This document shows, piece after piece, positions 63,850 to 64,000 of a DNA stretch of 64,000 nt. The stretch covers positions 5,270,001-5,334,000 of the forward strand of contig OZ240676.1 in assembly GCA_965198895.1 (NCBI GenBank), written 5' to 3'. Numbering within the stretch: position 1 is the stretch's first letter; every line of letters starts with the position of its first letter. The notes under the pieces are model-generated. The model was given only the letters and a program-made list of their open reading frames with translations. It was not told where the DNA came from and made no database searches. The position numbers and the translations under genes were made by a program. The DNA is from LMUY01 sp965198895 (lineage in GTDB: Bacteria; Pseudomonadota; Alphaproteobacteria; Acetobacterales; Acetobacteraceae).

Positions 63850-63922
63850 CTTTGCCGCGCCACCGCCATGGGTGCAGCGCCATGTTGATCCCCGGACCAT
63901 CAACCAGGGACGCTCGACACCC

Positions 63923-64000
63923 ATGAACAAGATCGTTGCTTTGACCCTAGCCGCTGGGATCGCCCTCGGCGGGGGTGCCTTCGTGGCCGGCCCGGCCCAG
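63923..64000 (+). CDS. Exported protein, N-terminal fragment at window edge
   Basis: ATG 63923 begins a clear signal peptide (KIVALTLAAGIALGGGAFVAG); 26 codons are visible before the right edge, so nothing can be said of the mature protein. Being divergent from the two-component pair and next to paired GTTGCA sites makes it a likely target of that regulator, a common arrangement for small periplasmic proteins. Confidence 0.6.
   Translation, partial: MNKIVALTLAAGIALGGGAFVAGPAQ

Overview
The window is 64 kb of dense, GC-rich chromosomal DNA from an alphaproteobacterium, most likely Acetobacteraceae/Rhodospirillales. That placement is inference. It rests on alphaproteobacterial gene neighbourhoods (pyrB-pyrX-plsY-dprA-topA-rnr, hfq-hflX, hemC-hemD-mitofilin-hemY beside tsaD), an ELM1-family protein, an FeS-type photolyase, many GTG/TTG starts and many 4-base ATGA/GTGA stop-start overlaps. 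I saw no rRNA, tRNA, CRISPR array, transposase or phage module.

Layout. 1-6752: the 5' part of glmU, a glycine-zipper lipoprotein, an orphan hypothetical protein, a secreted alpha/beta hydrolase, a small Pro/Ala-rich exported protein and comEC. 6805-18593: a rightward run gltX, pyrB, pyrX (a dihydroorotase homologue without its metal-binding HxH), plsY, dprA, topA, rnr and an S41 protease, mostly overlapping. 18663-23663: leftward inositol-phosphatase-like, hflX, hfq, a D-amino-acid-type aminotransferase and an FeS photolyase. 23764-27882: sixA, a CYTH/CHAD protein, a degenerate SNase and gltA with a clear terminator. 27883-33934: the only gene-free stretch above 300 bp, then a hypothetical, a DUF188 protein, GDPD, a tartrate/malate dehydrogenase, ELM1 and pyrE. 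34062-48805: accessory metabolism and transport (class III aminotransferase, a VWA-like DUF1194 protein, recR, four MFS carriers, an OGFr-related protein, an M3 oligopeptidase, an orphan ABC binding protein, an OhrR-like regulator, an MBL hydrolase, an aldo/keto reductase). 49062-63792: a Uma2 pseudogene, trpS, two small exported proteins, murJ, cfa, gpsA, rlmJ, tsaD, the hem operon and an OmpR/EnvZ-type two-component pair. A truncated exported protein begins at 63923.

How genes cooperate. pyrB, pyrX and pyrE serve pyrimidine synthesis. dprA and comEC serve natural transformation. plsY, gpsA, cfa and GDPD serve phospholipid synthesis and turnover. glmU and murJ serve the cell envelope. hemC and hemD make uroporphyrinogen III. 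hfq and hflX are an RNA/ribosome regulatory pair.

The most distinctive signal is not a gene system but two families of palindromic intergenic repeats. Family A has a CCAGGG...CCCTGG core flanked by CGTCAT and CCACGG (three composite copies). Family B has a CCCTCTCCC...GGGAGAGGG hairpin followed by CGGGGTGAGGG (four copies). They lie exactly at gene ends and in several places supply real translation signals: the ATG of pyrX, probably the start and first codons of plsY, the in-frame stop just before the DUF1194 start, and the C-termini and stops of the S41 protease, the inositol-phosphatase-like protein and the M3 peptidase. I found no convincing new defence, secondary-metabolite or mobile system.
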